Origin: Gleimia sp. 6138-11-ORH1
GTDB lineage: Bacteria; Actinomycetota; Actinomycetes; Actinomycetales; Actinomycetaceae
Reading direction: 5' to 3'
DNA: 64,000 bases
Assembly (NCBI RefSeq): GCF_024814355.1
Contig: NZ_JANUXV010000004.1
Location: 62,001 to 126,000 of the forward strand
Position 1 is the first letter of the stretch, and each line of letters begins with the position of its first letter. The notes under the pieces were generated by a model. It was not told where the DNA came from. It saw only the letters and a list, made by a program, of their open reading frames with translations, and ran no database searches. Position numbers and translations under genes: made by a program. Below are positions 1 through 10,497 of the stretch, piece by piece.

Positions 1-948
1 AGTTGCTTCTGATGGAGTTTCTGCTGGTCTGGCTACCTGTACTGTGAGTTGCACGGGTTCACTGTCGTATTTTATGTTCGCGTCATTGGCGGGGATTTGT
101 TTTACTGTGAACTGATAGGTGCCGGGCTGGTTAAATTGCCATTTGCCCAGATCGATCTGCCCATCTACGCCGATTGAGATGGGGTCTTCGTTTATGATCG
201 CAGACTGGATTGATCCGTTAATTACTTGGGGATTTTGGGAGGAAGCCTCTACTTTTACTTGGAATTTATCAGCTGGAATCGGCTGGTTTTGCTGCCCATC
301 AGTCAGGTTCAGTTTGCCGATAAGATGGGTTTGCCAACGGTAGTTTTCAATATCTGTGGAGTATTGATTTTCAAAGCGGGGGGAATTTATTTTCTTTCCT
401 GCTTTGGTGTAGGTAGAACTAACCGTGAATCTATTCGCGGCTTCATTTTGCGGGGCGATGACGATAGTTTGTTCAATTATGGTTTCGTCATAGCTGACGT
501 ATTTTTCAGCCTGAGGAATTTGCCGGTAGATGAGTTTGTAGGTACCTGGTTTAGTGAAGTCCAGGATTGGGAATGAAAAGGTTCCTTTTTGGTTGGCGAT
601 AAGTTTATCTGGAAGCCCGATTATTCCGTCTTGTGGGGATTCTTTAGCTAGGCTGACCTGTACGGCGAAGTCTGCGTCATTGGTTTTCTTGAACTTCGCG
701 TTATCGTATACAAAAACTGGGATGCTGAGCGGTTTAAGGGAAGCGATAACTCTTTCGCTTGGTTTCGCTAGGGGCTCTATCGCGGGTTTTTGTTTGAGAT
801 TTTCAGAGCTGAGCGGACTGGTTTTAGGGTAGGCGGTTTCAGCAGCCTGTGCGGGGGACATGATTGTTCCCCCGAAAAGAAGTGTAGTTAAAGCAAAAAA
901 TGCCACGGCTTTCAATGCTTGGGTCTTTTGCTTAAAAAGAATCTGCAT
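1..948 (-). CDS. Secreted surface protein with Spy0128/FctA-like pilin domains, 3' end cut by the window
   Basis: The reading frame is open for 316 codons from an ATG at 948-946 to the window edge, so the C-terminus is missing. An AGGA ribosome site lies just upstream. Residues 1-36 form a signal peptide (basic start, hydrophobic core, Ala-Gln-Ala-Ala end). The mature part shows two similar modules, about residues 55-165 and 190-305. Each has a Gly-Thr-Tyr strand followed by a Gln-Ile-Pro turn and a YD-containing final strand, the pattern of Spy0128/FctA isopeptide pilin domains. This suggests a cell-wall adhesin or minor pilin. The LPXTG signal that would prove wall anchoring would lie outside the window. 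Family assignment rests on pattern recognition only. Confidence 0.72.
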   Translation of the reverse strand, partial: MQILFKQKTQALKAVAFFALTTLLFGGTIMSPAQAAETAYPKTSPLSSENLKQKPAIEPLAKPSERVIASLKPLSIPVFVYDNAKFKKTNDADFAVQVSLAKESPQDGIIGLPDKLIANQKGTFSFPILDFTKPGTYKLIYRQIPQAEKYVSYDETIIEQTIVIAPQNEAANRFTVSSTYTKAGKKINSPRFENQYSTDIENYRWQTHLIGKLNLTDGQQNQPIPADKFQVKVEASSQNPQVINGSIQSAIINEDPISIGVDGQIDLGKWQFNQPGTYQFTVKQIPANDANIKYDSEPVQLTVQVARPAETPSEAT

Positions 949-1062
949 TGTGAATCCTGCTCTGATTTATGTTGCATTATTTGTGTTCTTATAATAGCAA
1001 AATATTGTTTAAGCAAACATCCCCCAGATTTTCTGTGAATTTCCCCCTCTCTTCTCCCCGGA

Positions 1063-1161
1063 GCGTAACACGCCGTGATGATTCTGTCCCCCTCCCCGGA
1101 GCGTAACACGCCGCAGTGATGAGCTTAGTGGAACTAAGCGAGTCATCACGGCGTGTTACGC
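1063..1161. repeat. Cluster of palindromic-element arms downstream of pckG
   Basis: Cores GCGTAACACGCCG at 1063-1075 and 1101-1113 face CGGCGTGTTACGC at 1149-1161. A degenerate right arm follows at 1184-1196. The segment between 1113 and 1149 is itself self-complementary (GTGATGA against TCATCAC), so the 1101-1161 unit can fold into one extended stem. This is the main content of the 949-1367 intergenic stretch, together with the pckG terminator. It is a longer, irregular version of the 47-nt element found elsewhere in the window. Confidence 0.85.
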
Positions 1162-1293
1162 TTTGCTAGTTTTTAAATTAACTCTGCGTGTTACGCTCCG
1201 GGGGGTGGAAGGCAGCGCCCTTGGAAATGTCATTGATTACGCCGCCATATAACCGGAAATAAAACTAAATGAACTATAAAGCCGAATCCTAAT

Positions 1294-1334
1294 AAAAGAG
1301 GAAGGGCCCCCTCGCGGGAACCCTTCCTCTTTTA
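1294..1334 (-). terminator. Intrinsic terminator of pckG
   Basis: A perfect 13-bp stem, AAAAGAGGAAGGG at 1294-1306 with its complement at 1321-1333, encloses a GC-rich loop. It lies about 35 nt past the pckG stop. Read on the minus strand the stem ends in a T-run, as expected for a Rho-independent terminator. Confidence 0.85.
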
Positions 1335-1367
1335 TGAATATCTGAAACTAAAACTTCAGAAAATAAC

Positions 1368-3200
1368 TTACTTAGTTTCTGCGATACGAGCGCGGAACTT
1401 AGCTAGTTCTTCGGTGATTTCAGCAGGAAGCTTGTCACCGAACTGCTTGAAGTATTCTTCAGTTTCGTCCATCTCAGCTGCCCAAGCGTCTGGGCAAATG
1501 TAGAATAGCTTCTTCCAGGTTTCTTCAGAGAAGTCCAAGCCTTCCAAGTTGAAGTCTTCGAACTTGGGGTAACGACCGGTTACACCGTCGATAGCTTCAA
1601 CTTCACCAGCAGCGCGACGAACGATCCAGTCTAGAACACGGGAGTTCTCGCCGTATCCTGGCCACAGCCAGTTACCGTCTTCGTCCTTACGGAACCAGTT
1701 AACCTGGTAGATCTTCGGGAACTTGTCGCCCAGCTTAGCAGCCATTTCAATCCAGTGACCCCAGTAGTCAGCCATGTGGTAACCACAGAATGGGAGCATT
1801 GCGAATGGGTCGTGACGCAGGGAGCCTGCCTTCACGTCGGTTGCTGCAGCGGTTACTTCAGAAGCTACGGAAGCGCCGATGAATACACCGTGGTTAGCGG
1901 AGTATGCTTCTGCTACCAGTGGAACGTTGGTAGCGCGACGGCCACCGAACAAGATCGCATCAACTGCAACACCCTGAGGTGCTTCCCAGTCTTCGCAGAT
2001 GATTGGGCACTGAGAAGCTGGAACGGTGAAGCGGGAGTTAGGGTGTGCTGCCTTTTCGCCAGATTCTGGAGTCCAGTCATTGCCGTGCCAGTCAATCAGG
2101 TGAGCTGGGGTTTCTCCGTCAATGCCTTCCCACCAAACGTCACCGTCGTCGGTTAGTGCAACGTTGGTGAAAATGGAGTTAGCCTTCATGGTTTCCATTG
2201 CCATTGGGTTGGTGGAGTAAGAGGTACCTGGAGCAACACCGAAGAAGCCTGCTTCTGGGTTGATTGCGTATAGGCGTCCGTCTGGTCCTGGACGCATCCA
2301 AGCGATATCGTCACCAACGGTTTCAACCTTGTAGCCTGGGATGGTTGGTTCCAACATAGCCAGGTTGGTCTTACCACAAGCGGATGGGAATGCTGCGGTT
2401 ACGTGGAACTGCTTGCCGGTCTTTTCTTCGGTCAGACGCAGGATGAGCATGTGTTCTGCCATCCAGCCGTCACGACGTGCCATGGTGGAAGCAATACGCA
2501 AAGCGAAGCACTTCTTACCTAGCAGAGCGTTACCGCCGTATCCGGATCCGAAGGACCAGATTTCGTTGGTCTCAGGGAAGTGAGTGATGTACTTTTCATC
2601 GTTGCATGGCCAGTTGTCATCAACTTCGCCTTCAGCCAATGGAACACCCACGGAGTGTACTGCAGGAACCCAGGTTGCACCTTCGTTAATGAGATCCATA
2701 GCAGCAGAACCCATGCGGGTCATGATACGCATGTTGCAAACAACGTATGGGGAGTCGGTGATTTCAATACCGAGCTGGGAGATTGGACCACCCAAAGGAC
2801 CCATGGAGAAAGGAATAACGTACATGGTACGTCCCTTCATGGAACCTGCGAATACGCGGTTCAGGGTTTCCTTCATTTCTTTTGGATCTGCCCAGTGGTT
2901 GGTTGGGCCTGCATCTTCTTCCTTTTCGGAGCAGATGAAGGTACGGGATTCAACGCGAGCTACGTCAGATGGCTTGGAGCGAGCCAAGAAAGAGTTAGGG
3001 CGCTTTTCTTCGTTCAGCTTGGTGAACATACCACTTTCAACCATTAGGTTGGTGAGGCGGTCCCATTCTTCCTGTGAGCCATCAGAGAATTCGACGCGAT
3101 CTGGGGTAGTTAGTTCTGCAATCTTTGCAACCCATTCAATTACGTCTGCTGGTGCATTGGACGGAGCAACTGCTTTGATGTCCTCTAGCGTTACGGTCAT
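1368..3200 (-). CDS. pckG: Phosphoenolpyruvate carboxykinase (GTP)
   Basis: This 610-residue cytoplasmic enzyme interconverts oxaloacetate and phosphoenolpyruvate using GTP/GDP, the first committed step of gluconeogenesis. The kinase-1 P-loop with the catalytic Cys is visible as [12 protein letters not shown] near residue 275. The [11 protein letters not shown] and [14 protein letters not shown] blocks are typical of the GTP-dependent class, and the length fits (about 600-620). An AGGAGG ribosome site sits correctly before the ATG at 3200. It is monocistronic with its own terminator. In this organism it would let carbon from lactate (lutABC) and proline (putA) enter gluconeogenesis. Confidence 0.97.
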   Translation of the reverse strand: MTVTLEDIKAVAPSNAPADVIEWVAKIAELTTPDRVEFSDGSQEEWDRLTNLMVESGMFTKLNEEKRPNSFLARSKPSDVARVESRTFICSEKEEDAGPTNHWADPKEMKETLNRVFAGSMKGRTMYVIPFSMGPLGGPISQLGIEITDSPYVVCNMRIMTRMGSAAMDLINEGATWVPAVHSVGVPLAEGEVDDNWPCNDEKYITHFPETNEIWSFGSGYGGNALLGKKCFALRIASTMARRDGWMAEHMLILRLTEEKTGKQFHVTAAFPSACGKTNLAMLEPTIPGYKVETVGDDIAWMRPGPDGRLYAINPEAGFFGVAPGTSYSTNPMAMETMKANSIFTNVALTDDGDVWWEGIDGETPAHLIDWHGNDWTPESGEKAAHPNSRFTVPASQCPIICEDWEAPQGVAVDAILFGGRRATNVPLVAEAYSANHGVFIGASVASEVTAAATDVKAGSLRHDPFAMLPFCGYHMADYWGHWIEMAAKLGDKFPKIYQVNWFRKDEDGNWLWPGYGENSRVLDWIVRRAAGEVEAIDGVTGRYPKFEDFNLEGLDFSEETWKKLFYICPDAWAAEMDETEEYFKQFGDKLPAEITEELAKFRARIAETK

Positions 3201-3485
3201 ACTTTCGCCTCCTGCGGCTTAGTTTAACTTCCTGGATGCTTTTTGCACCCAATGGTTCTTGTCCTCCCCGTGTTCTTCCACGGTTAGTCACGTTCTTAAT
3301 TATCACCTATTAGACCGGAGAATTTCCAGGCGGGAAGTCCCATTATTTTTTAGATTTTTGGATATTTTTCGGTTTACCGAAATTTCAGCATTATTTCCCT
3401 TAACACTGCCGCTATCTCAGCACAACAATTTCCCAGCACAACAAGCTCCCGCAAGACAGTCCCTTGTCTCAGCTTACGAAAAATC

Positions 3486-4355
3486 TCAGGCGGACTCGCT
3501 TTGACGATTATGCAACCACACCAAAAGCCCTTGTTTGGGTGAAAAAAGCCAAGCAAGGAAAAAACTCGCGGTCACTACCATCACAATCATCGCACCCGTG
3601 GGAACATCAAGTGACCAAGAAAGGTAAAGCCCTAAGAAAGAAGCCACCCCACCAATCACTGCCGAAAGCGCCATCATAACTCCCAGACGGTCAGTTAGCA
3701 TTCGCGCCGCCGCAGCCGGTGTCACTAAAAGCGCTAAAACCAAGATATTTCCAATCGTACGCACCGAAATAACCACCGCAGCAGTAACCATTAAATAAAG
3801 CACCAGGTCCAGCCAAAGAACCGGAAGCCGCTGTGCTCGCGCAGTTTCCCGATCCAACGAAACAGTCACCAGTTCTTTGTGCAGCATTAAAAGTACCGCA
3901 ATCACCACGAAACCCACCACGGCAACTAAAACAATGTCCGAATCAGGTACGCCGGTGATAGACCCAAAGAGGAAAGATGTGAGCGAAGCCGTGTAACCAC
4001 GAGTTTGACTAATGATAATCAGCCCCAAAGCAAACGCAAATGCAAAGAAAATGCCAATCACCGTATCTTCTTTAACTCGCCGGTTTTGACTGACTAATGT
4101 CACCAAAACGGCGATAATTACTCCGGCAACCGCCCCCCCTAAAAGCATGGAGCCTTGCAGGACAAAAGCAATCGCAATCCCTGGGAAAACCGCGTGTGCC
4201 ACCGCGTCACCAATAAATGCCATTCCGCGTAACACTACGTGGGCGCCTACCACACCGCAAACGGTTGCGGACATTACGGCGATTAGCAGCGCCTTAGGGA
4301 GGAAAGCGAGGGCGGGGTTAGTGAGGTCTTGGAAAAAATCCCAAATCGAAATCAT
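3486..4355 (-). CDS. Metal ABC transporter permease (ABC-3 family, anchored-repeat type)
   Basis: A 289-residue polytopic membrane protein of the ZnuB/MntB family. About eight hydrophobic segments are visible, with the family's conserved GMAFIGDAVAHAVFPGIAIAF block near residues 44-65. It is the last gene of a four-gene operon; its start overlaps the stop of the ATPase gene by 4 nt (ATGA). The company of proteins carrying the actinobacterial surface-anchored repeat places it in the anchored-repeat ABC transporter group, which probably imports zinc or manganese. The metal is not proven by sequence. Confidence 0.88.
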   Translation of the reverse strand: MISIWDFFQDLTNPALAFLPKALLIAVMSATVCGVVGAHVVLRGMAFIGDAVAHAVFPGIAIAFVLQGSMLLGGAVAGVIIAVLVTLVSQNRRVKEDTVIGIFFAFAFALGLIIISQTRGYTASLTSFLFGSITGVPDSDIVLVAVVGFVVIAVLLMLHKELVTVSLDRETARAQRLPVLWLDLVLYLMVTAAVVISVRTIGNILVLALLVTPAAAARMLTDRLGVMMALSAVIGGVASFLGLYLSWSLDVPTGAMIVMVVTASFFLAWLFSPKQGLLVWLHNRQSESA

Positions 4356-5101
4356 GCTTTTACTCCCACAGTACGCAATAGGGGGGATCCGGCTTTAACG
4401 GAAAAAGTTTGCATCCAAAGGTGCGGGTCAGCCAGTTCTGCTCCGGTTCCAGTGGCAATTACAGTTTTGTTTAGAAGGATCAGCCGGTGGCAGACATCGA
4501 TTGCTGACCCCAAATCGTGAGTGCTCATCAGCAATGACGTACCTTCGTTTGCAAGGGCTTCGAAAAGTTCTAATAGCAGTTCTTGGCTGGGCATATCCAG
4601 TCCTGTGAATGGCTCATCTAACAGCAAGATAGCCGGGTTGGTTGCCAGCGCCCTCGCTAAGAGAACTCGTTGCCGCTGCCCTCCTGACAGCTCCCCTACC
4701 GGCCGGCGCGCCAAGTCAGCCATTTTAACTTTTTCGAGGGCGTTAAATACCGCCTCATAGTCAGTTGTTTTCGGTTGCCGCAGCCAACCGATTTGCCGAG
4801 TCCGCCCAGTCATCACGACTCCTTGCACGTCAATGGGAAAATCCCACGCGAACTCGTGTCTTTGGGGGACGTAGCCGATCAGATCTAAGGCTTTATTTCC
4901 GGTTAAACCATTTACTTTAATTTGTCCGCTGCGAACGGGGATTAATCCTAAGATGGAACGCAGTAAAGTTGTTTTTCCGGCGCCGTTTGGCCCAATTAGC
5001 CCCACGAAGCTACCTTTTTCAACGGTGAAAGTCACCTCATTTAAGACGTTGCGTTTCCCCAGGTCAGTGTTTACCTCCGCAACTTCTAAAGCGTAAGTCA
5101 T
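4352..5101 (-). CDS. Metal ABC transporter ATP-binding protein (anchored-repeat type)
   Basis: A 249-residue ATPase with Walker A (GPNGAGKTT, near residue 38), the LSGGQRQR signature and Walker B followed by DEPFTGLD. It energises the permease encoded just downstream. Start and stop overlap both neighbours by 4 nt, so the operon is translationally coupled. Length and motifs match the ZnuC/MntB-type ATPases. Confidence 0.93.
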   Translation of the reverse strand: MTYALEVAEVNTDLGKRNVLNEVTFTVEKGSFVGLIGPNGAGKTTLLRSILGLIPVRSGQIKVNGLTGNKALDLIGYVPQRHEFAWDFPIDVQGVVMTGRTRQIGWLRQPKTTDYEAVFNALEKVKMADLARRPVGELSGGQRQRVLLARALATNPAILLLDEPFTGLDMPSQELLLELFEALANEGTSLLMSTHDLGSAIDVCHRLILLNKTVIATGTGAELADPHLWMQTFSVKAGSPLLRTVGVKA

Positions 5102-6153
5102 GATTGGCTTTCCTTCTGAGCGGGATCCGCAGTTGGTGCAAAATCAGCTGCAGTTTCTTCACCGAGGGCGCTATTGAAGCTAGTTTCTTTTACGGAACTG
5201 GCTGAAATAGCAGCTTTTTGAGCTTTTTTACCGCGGATTAAGAAGAACATAATCAACGCTAATATGATTGCTCCCACGATTAGTGAGCCGTAGACTACAT
5301 TATTTACGATTGAGGACGTTTCTAACGCGTGGTCGATTTTTACGCCCTCGGCTGGGGAACCTGGTTGCGTATTCGACTGTTCACCCGCTGCTGCCAGCTC
5401 TTTTGTTTCGTCCCACTGGGCAGAAAAAGCTGAAGCTGTTTCAGTTTCTCCGACTGCGAAACGTAAAACTCCGTCTGCCTGTAGTTCGCGTCCATCTTTT
5501 GTAGTTCCTTTTACGCGTAGTTTCACCAAATGCACTCCAGGCTCGGTAAACACCCAGTTTGCGTGAGTATGAGTCAATAAATCGACCCAAATCGCTTGAG
5601 TTTCAGCTTTTGCGGAAGTCCAAAGTACCTGTGGTTCACCAAACCCGCCGGCTTGTAGAAAAACTGTGAACTGTCCGGGTCCTTGGTGTCCTAAATACTC
5701 GAAGGTGATTCCCCGGTCGAAAGTTTCCACTACTTTTGGTGACTGGGTATTCCACCCCAGCCAAGGGACGTTTGCAACTTGAGTTTGCGGTAGTGCCCAC
5801 ACGGTTTCACCTGCTTTTTTCCCAGTGAAGTCGTATGCACCGCCCTCGGGAAGTACCTGTTCAGCCGGCTGCCCAACGGTGAAAACCACGTCACTTAACT
5901 GCCGCCAAACCGGGGATTCCGAAGTGTCATCACGCGCCATAAACTCCAGCTTATTCGCGTCACTGGGCTGGAAAATGGGGCCTAAATCAATGTGTCCGGC
6001 ACCCAAAGTGGTCTGTTGCCCGGCGGGGGCTACCATTTCCGAATCGGTGACGGTTTGATCCAAGTTGGGATCTTTCACAGTTGCCAATGCCGGGCCTGCG
6101 TTGAAAATCAAGCCGACTATCAAAGCGAGGCTGAGCTTTTGCCAGAACTTCAT
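5098..6153 (-). CDS. Membrane-anchored repeat protein associated with the metal ABC transporter
   Basis: This 351-residue protein has a signal peptide ending near ALA-T at residue 25. An extracellular region follows with an H-x-H/NWVFTEPGVH motif near residue 193 that matches the short actinobacterial surface-anchored domain found in anchored-repeat transporters. A transmembrane helix at about 288-310 is followed by a basic stop (RGKKAQK) and a 35-residue cytoplasmic tail. No LPXTG is visible, so anchoring would be by the helix. Its start shares one base with the stop of the binding-protein gene (TAATG). The role, presumably metal capture or presentation near the permease, is inferred from the operon and the shared repeat. 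Confidence 0.8.
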   Translation of the reverse strand: MKFWQKLSLALIVGLIFNAGPALATVKDPNLDQTVTDSEMVAPAGQQTTLGAGHIDLGPIFQPSDANKLEFMARDDTSESPVWRQLSDVVFTVGQPAEQVLPEGGAYDFTGKKAGETVWALPQTQVANVPWLGWNTQSPKVVETFDRGITFEYLGHQGPGQFTVFLQAGGFGEPQVLWTSAKAETQAIWVDLLTHTHANWVFTEPGVHLVKLRVKGTTKDGRELQADGVLRFAVGETETASAFSAQWDETKELAAAGEQSNTQPGSPAEGVKIDHALETSSIVNNVVYGSLIVGAIILALIMFFLIRGKKAQKAAISASSVKETSFNSALGEETAADFAPTADPAQKESQS

Positions 6154-7808
6154 TATTTTCCCTCATTTCCCGTTAAACACTGGTGCAGACTGTCTGCGTT
6201 AAAACGCATAAGTTTAATGTATGAATCGACTTTTTCGTCGAAAGTGTCTCCGTAAATTGTGCAGATTTGTACGTCTAAACGCTGCGCAACTTGGGTTAGG
6301 TTATTTGCGCGCATACTTAGGTTTGGTTCTAAAAAGACTGCTTTAACCTGTAGGTTTTGGAGCGTCCTGGTTAGGGCTATCAGGTCGCGTGCGGACGGTT
6401 CAATTGCTGGGTTTGGGGTAACGAAACCTGCGATATGCAGGTTGTAGGCTGCCCCCAGGTAACCGTAGCCGTCATGGGTGGTTACTAAATGGCGGTTTTG
6501 TGGTGGAATGTCGGTGATTTTTTCGCGCATATAGGTGTCCAGCTCATTTAGTTCCACGATGTAGGCTTGCGCGTTTTCTGAGTAGATTCGTGCGCCGGCT
6601 GGGTCTTTTTTGATTAGTTCGTCGCGGATTAGTTCTACGTATGCGATCACGTTTGAGACGTTATGCCACAGGTGTGGGTCTATTTCTCCGTGGACGTGTT
6701 TGCCCAGGACTGCTTGGGGAAGTAGGTAGGTTTCTTCGCCGGCTTTTCCAAGAAAACGGAATTGGGGTTCGCCGGGGATGCGTTGTAGGGATTTGTTTGG
6801 TACGGCTATTACAGTGGTTTCGGGGTCGTAGGTGGCCGCAGAAGAATGTGGTATACCGGCTTGTTGGTCGGTTGAGTCACCCTCGATAACTATTCTTCCC
6901 TGCTCCAAATTCACAGTAATATCTTGGTGCCCGTGGTCTAAAACCGTGGTTTTTCCTGGGATACCGTGCGCATTAACTCCCACCGCGAAAGTTACGGTGG
7001 CACTGCCGATAGTTTTCGTTTTCCCGAGGGCGTCAGCAGAAAGTTCTGCCTTAAAATCAACCTGGTAGATTCCCGGAGCACTAAAAGCCCAGCTCATATG
7101 AGTGTGCGCATCTGCCGGTAAGATAGCGGTGTCATTTTTGTAGTTGTCGTTTGCTTGAAATCCGTCTTTTGAGTTGAAGTAGATTTCAGCTTGCCCGAAG
7201 GTAGAAGTTAGAAAGCCCGCCATTTGAGGTTTTTGCATAGTGGGCGCAGGTTTTTCTTCCGCTCCCACAGAGTTTTCAGAAGTTATTTGATTTACGCGCA
7301 TCCCGGTGGCACTTAATTTCACGTCTGTTTGCTTGTTTGCGCCCAGGTTTGCGCCATTTCCGCGTACTCGCAGCCCAAGCCAGATAGTGTCCAGGCTGAC
7401 ATTTTCTACCAGGGGAATGTAGTTTATTCCGTAGCTGCTGGCATTTTCTGCCAGGTGGATTACTTCTGTTTCGGGGCGAGTGTTGGTTTCGATTGTGCGC
7501 ATGAAGGCATTGTCCTCAAGCAGCAACCCATTTGTAAAAGCAATATCTGCGTTAGCGATATTGCGTACGTCTCGTAGCGTTGGCTCATAAGAGTGCGGGT
7601 CTGCTCCGGGGGGCATCAGCGAGGTGACTCGGGCTCTGCCTTTAGTAACGTTCTCTACCAGGTCAGCAACTATCGCAGTAGAGGTCACCACATCCACGAC
7701 ACCGTCATCTCTTTGCGGGAGCGCAGTTTGCATACAAGCACTAGTCGTTAAACTAGCCACCAAGAGCAGACTTCCTAAAAGGGTGCGTTTAGATTTCATG
7801 TGCAACAT
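6153..7808 (-). CDS. Metal-binding lipoprotein with inserted anchored-repeat domain
   Basis: A 551-residue ZnuA-like solute-binding protein, far longer than the usual 300 or so. Lipobox TSAC puts the lipidated cysteine at residue 25. The N-terminal lobe carries the metal ligand H72 in GADPHSYEP. The second half carries DPHLWHN and TTHDGYGYLGAAY, then a GDTFDE end. Between them (about 130-365) lies an insertion containing an H-x-H MSWAFSAPGIYQ repeat like that of the neighbouring wall protein. This architecture defines the anchored-repeat type. No clear ribosome site precedes 7808, and an internal ATG at 7799 is an alternative start. First gene of the operon. Confidence 0.88.
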   Translation of the reverse strand: MLHMKSKRTLLGSLLLVASLTTSACMQTALPQRDDGVVDVVTSTAIVADLVENVTKGRARVTSLMPPGADPHSYEPTLRDVRNIANADIAFTNGLLLEDNAFMRTIETNTRPETEVIHLAENASSYGINYIPLVENVSLDTIWLGLRVRGNGANLGANKQTDVKLSATGMRVNQITSENSVGAEEKPAPTMQKPQMAGFLTSTFGQAEIYFNSKDGFQANDNYKNDTAILPADAHTHMSWAFSAPGIYQVDFKAELSADALGKTKTIGSATVTFAVGVNAHGIPGKTTVLDHGHQDITVNLEQGRIVIEGDSTDQQAGIPHSSAATYDPETTVIAVPNKSLQRIPGEPQFRFLGKAGEETYLLPQAVLGKHVHGEIDPHLWHNVSNVIAYVELIRDELIKKDPAGARIYSENAQAYIVELNELDTYMREKITDIPPQNRHLVTTHDGYGYLGAAYNLHIAGFVTPNPAIEPSARDLIALTRTLQNLQVKAVFLEPNLSMRANNLTQVAQRLDVQICTIYGDTFDEKVDSYIKLMRFNADSLHQCLTGNEGK

Positions 7809-7855
7809 ACGGTACGTGGTTGTGGGTTCGAGTGTTTCTAACTATCCCACCTTAA

Positions 7856-7870
7856 TGAAAATGATTCCCA
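7856..7870. promoter_or_regulatory. Candidate Zur operator upstream of the metal ABC operon
   Basis: TGAAAATGATTCCCA lies 48-62 nt upstream of the binding-protein start. Its left half matches the actinobacterial Zur box TGAAAATnATTTTCA exactly, and the right half is degenerate. On the minus strand it sits between TTGATT and TAAGGT, which could be the -35 and -10 elements. This supports zinc as the substrate but is one site judged by eye. Confidence 0.45.
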
Positions 7871-7891
7871 AAATCAATATAGCCTATTTTT

Positions 7892-7938
7892 CGGAGCGTA
7901 ACTCGCCGTAGATATTCATCTCGGCGAGTTACGCTCCG
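7892..7938. repeat. Canonical 47-nt palindromic element, TCGCC subtype
   Basis: Core arms GCGTAACTCGCCG (7896-7908) and CGGCGAGTTACGC (7922-7934) flank a 13-nt loop, TAGATATTCATCT. The outer CGGA/TCCG pairs are intact. It lies between purA and the metal transporter operon. Confidence 0.93.
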
Positions 7939-8034
7939 CGAAAAAAGAAAGGTAAATTAAACCCCCACCCGACTCAAAATCAATCAGGTTAATACCCCGC
8001 CCTCGGAAAAATCCAGCACCCCACGGCAAAAGCA

Positions 8035-8060
8035 AAACAGCACCCAAACAGGGTGCTGCC
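8035..8060 (-). terminator. Intrinsic terminator of purA
   Basis: CAGCACCC at 8038-8045 pairs with GGGTGCTG at 8051-8058 around a 5-nt loop. On the minus strand it is followed by TTTTGCTTTTG, 20-40 nt past the purA stop. Confidence 0.85.
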
Positions 8061-8076
8061 TCACTTCACACAAAAC

Positions 8077-9813
<1,737 letters not shown>

Positions 9814-10497
9814 ATGTCTACTCGTAAGCTCCCCTTACTCATTGCTATCAGCTTAATGTTTGCCCCTGCCCTGGCTGCTTGTGCGAACGATACCACTCCG
9901 TCAGAACAGGCTCCGCAGGCTATGAGCGATAACAAACCCACTGAAACAGAGGCGAAAAACGAACCCGCAGCCGACGAAAACGGATTAATCCCCACCGACG
10001 ACCCAAACGTTTTCAAAGCCACTAAAATACTCCCCCGACCACCCGAATCAGCCCAGTACCCTAAACCGGAGTATCCCGCCCTCGGATACGAAAATAGTAT
10101 TTACGGTGCCGAAGCAGTAGCAATCTACTTCGAAGACATGGTTGTTCACGCATATAGCACCGGCGATACCACAGACTTCGAAGCAATATGTACTTCCGCA
10201 GCAGAGTGGTGCCGTCGTCAGCTCAAAGGAGTTAAGAAAGTAACTGAAACAGACACCTGGTACAAGTTCGAAAATGCTCCGGAAGTTACCGTCACCGGAT
10301 ACGGAGTAGTACCTGATGACGGCCCAGGCGAATACTCAATCCGCATGGAAACATTAATCCCGGCAAGTACATATTTTAACTCACAAAAAATGACATTCTC
10401 AAAACACCCCCAGGACAAAGTGCTACGTCATATTTTCTTAAGTTATCAAGATGGCCGCTGGGTAATCGTCGATTTAGGCTCAGAGGTCATACCATGA
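9814..10497 (+). CDS. DUF6318-like lipoprotein, copy 1
   Basis: A 227-residue lipoprotein with a hydrophobic signal and lipobox ALAAC (Cys23). A Thr/Glu/Lys-rich linker (24-60) precedes a globular domain (about 75-227) with the pattern GAEAVAIYFEDM, YSTGDTTDFEAICTSAAEWC and a closing GRWVIVDLGSE. This resembles the actinobacterial DUF6318 family, whose function is unknown. Two conserved cysteines near 129 and 137 may pair. It is the first of five tandem copies. Its stop overlaps the next gene by 4 nt (ATGA), so the two are probably translated together. Confidence 0.8.
   Translation: MSTRKLPLLIAISLMFAPALAACANDTTPSEQAPQAMSDNKPTETEAKNEPAADENGLIPTDDPNVFKATKILPRPPESAQYPKPEYPALGYENSIYGAEAVAIYFEDMVVHAYSTGDTTDFEAICTSAAEWCRRQLKGVKKVTETDTWYKFENAPEVTVTGYGVVPDDGPGEYSIRMETLIPASTYFNSQKMTFSKHPQDKVLRHIFLSYQDGRWVIVDLGSEVIP

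Noticed and set aside
912-1109. 65-codon minus-strand frame over the 949-1109 intergenic region
   Set aside because: It overlaps the signal peptide of the surface protein in another frame and includes repeat arms.
2584-3222. 212-codon open frame on the plus strand opposite pckG
   Set aside because: It lies wholly antisense to a clear PEP carboxykinase gene, has no recognisable domain and mirrors its codon pattern.
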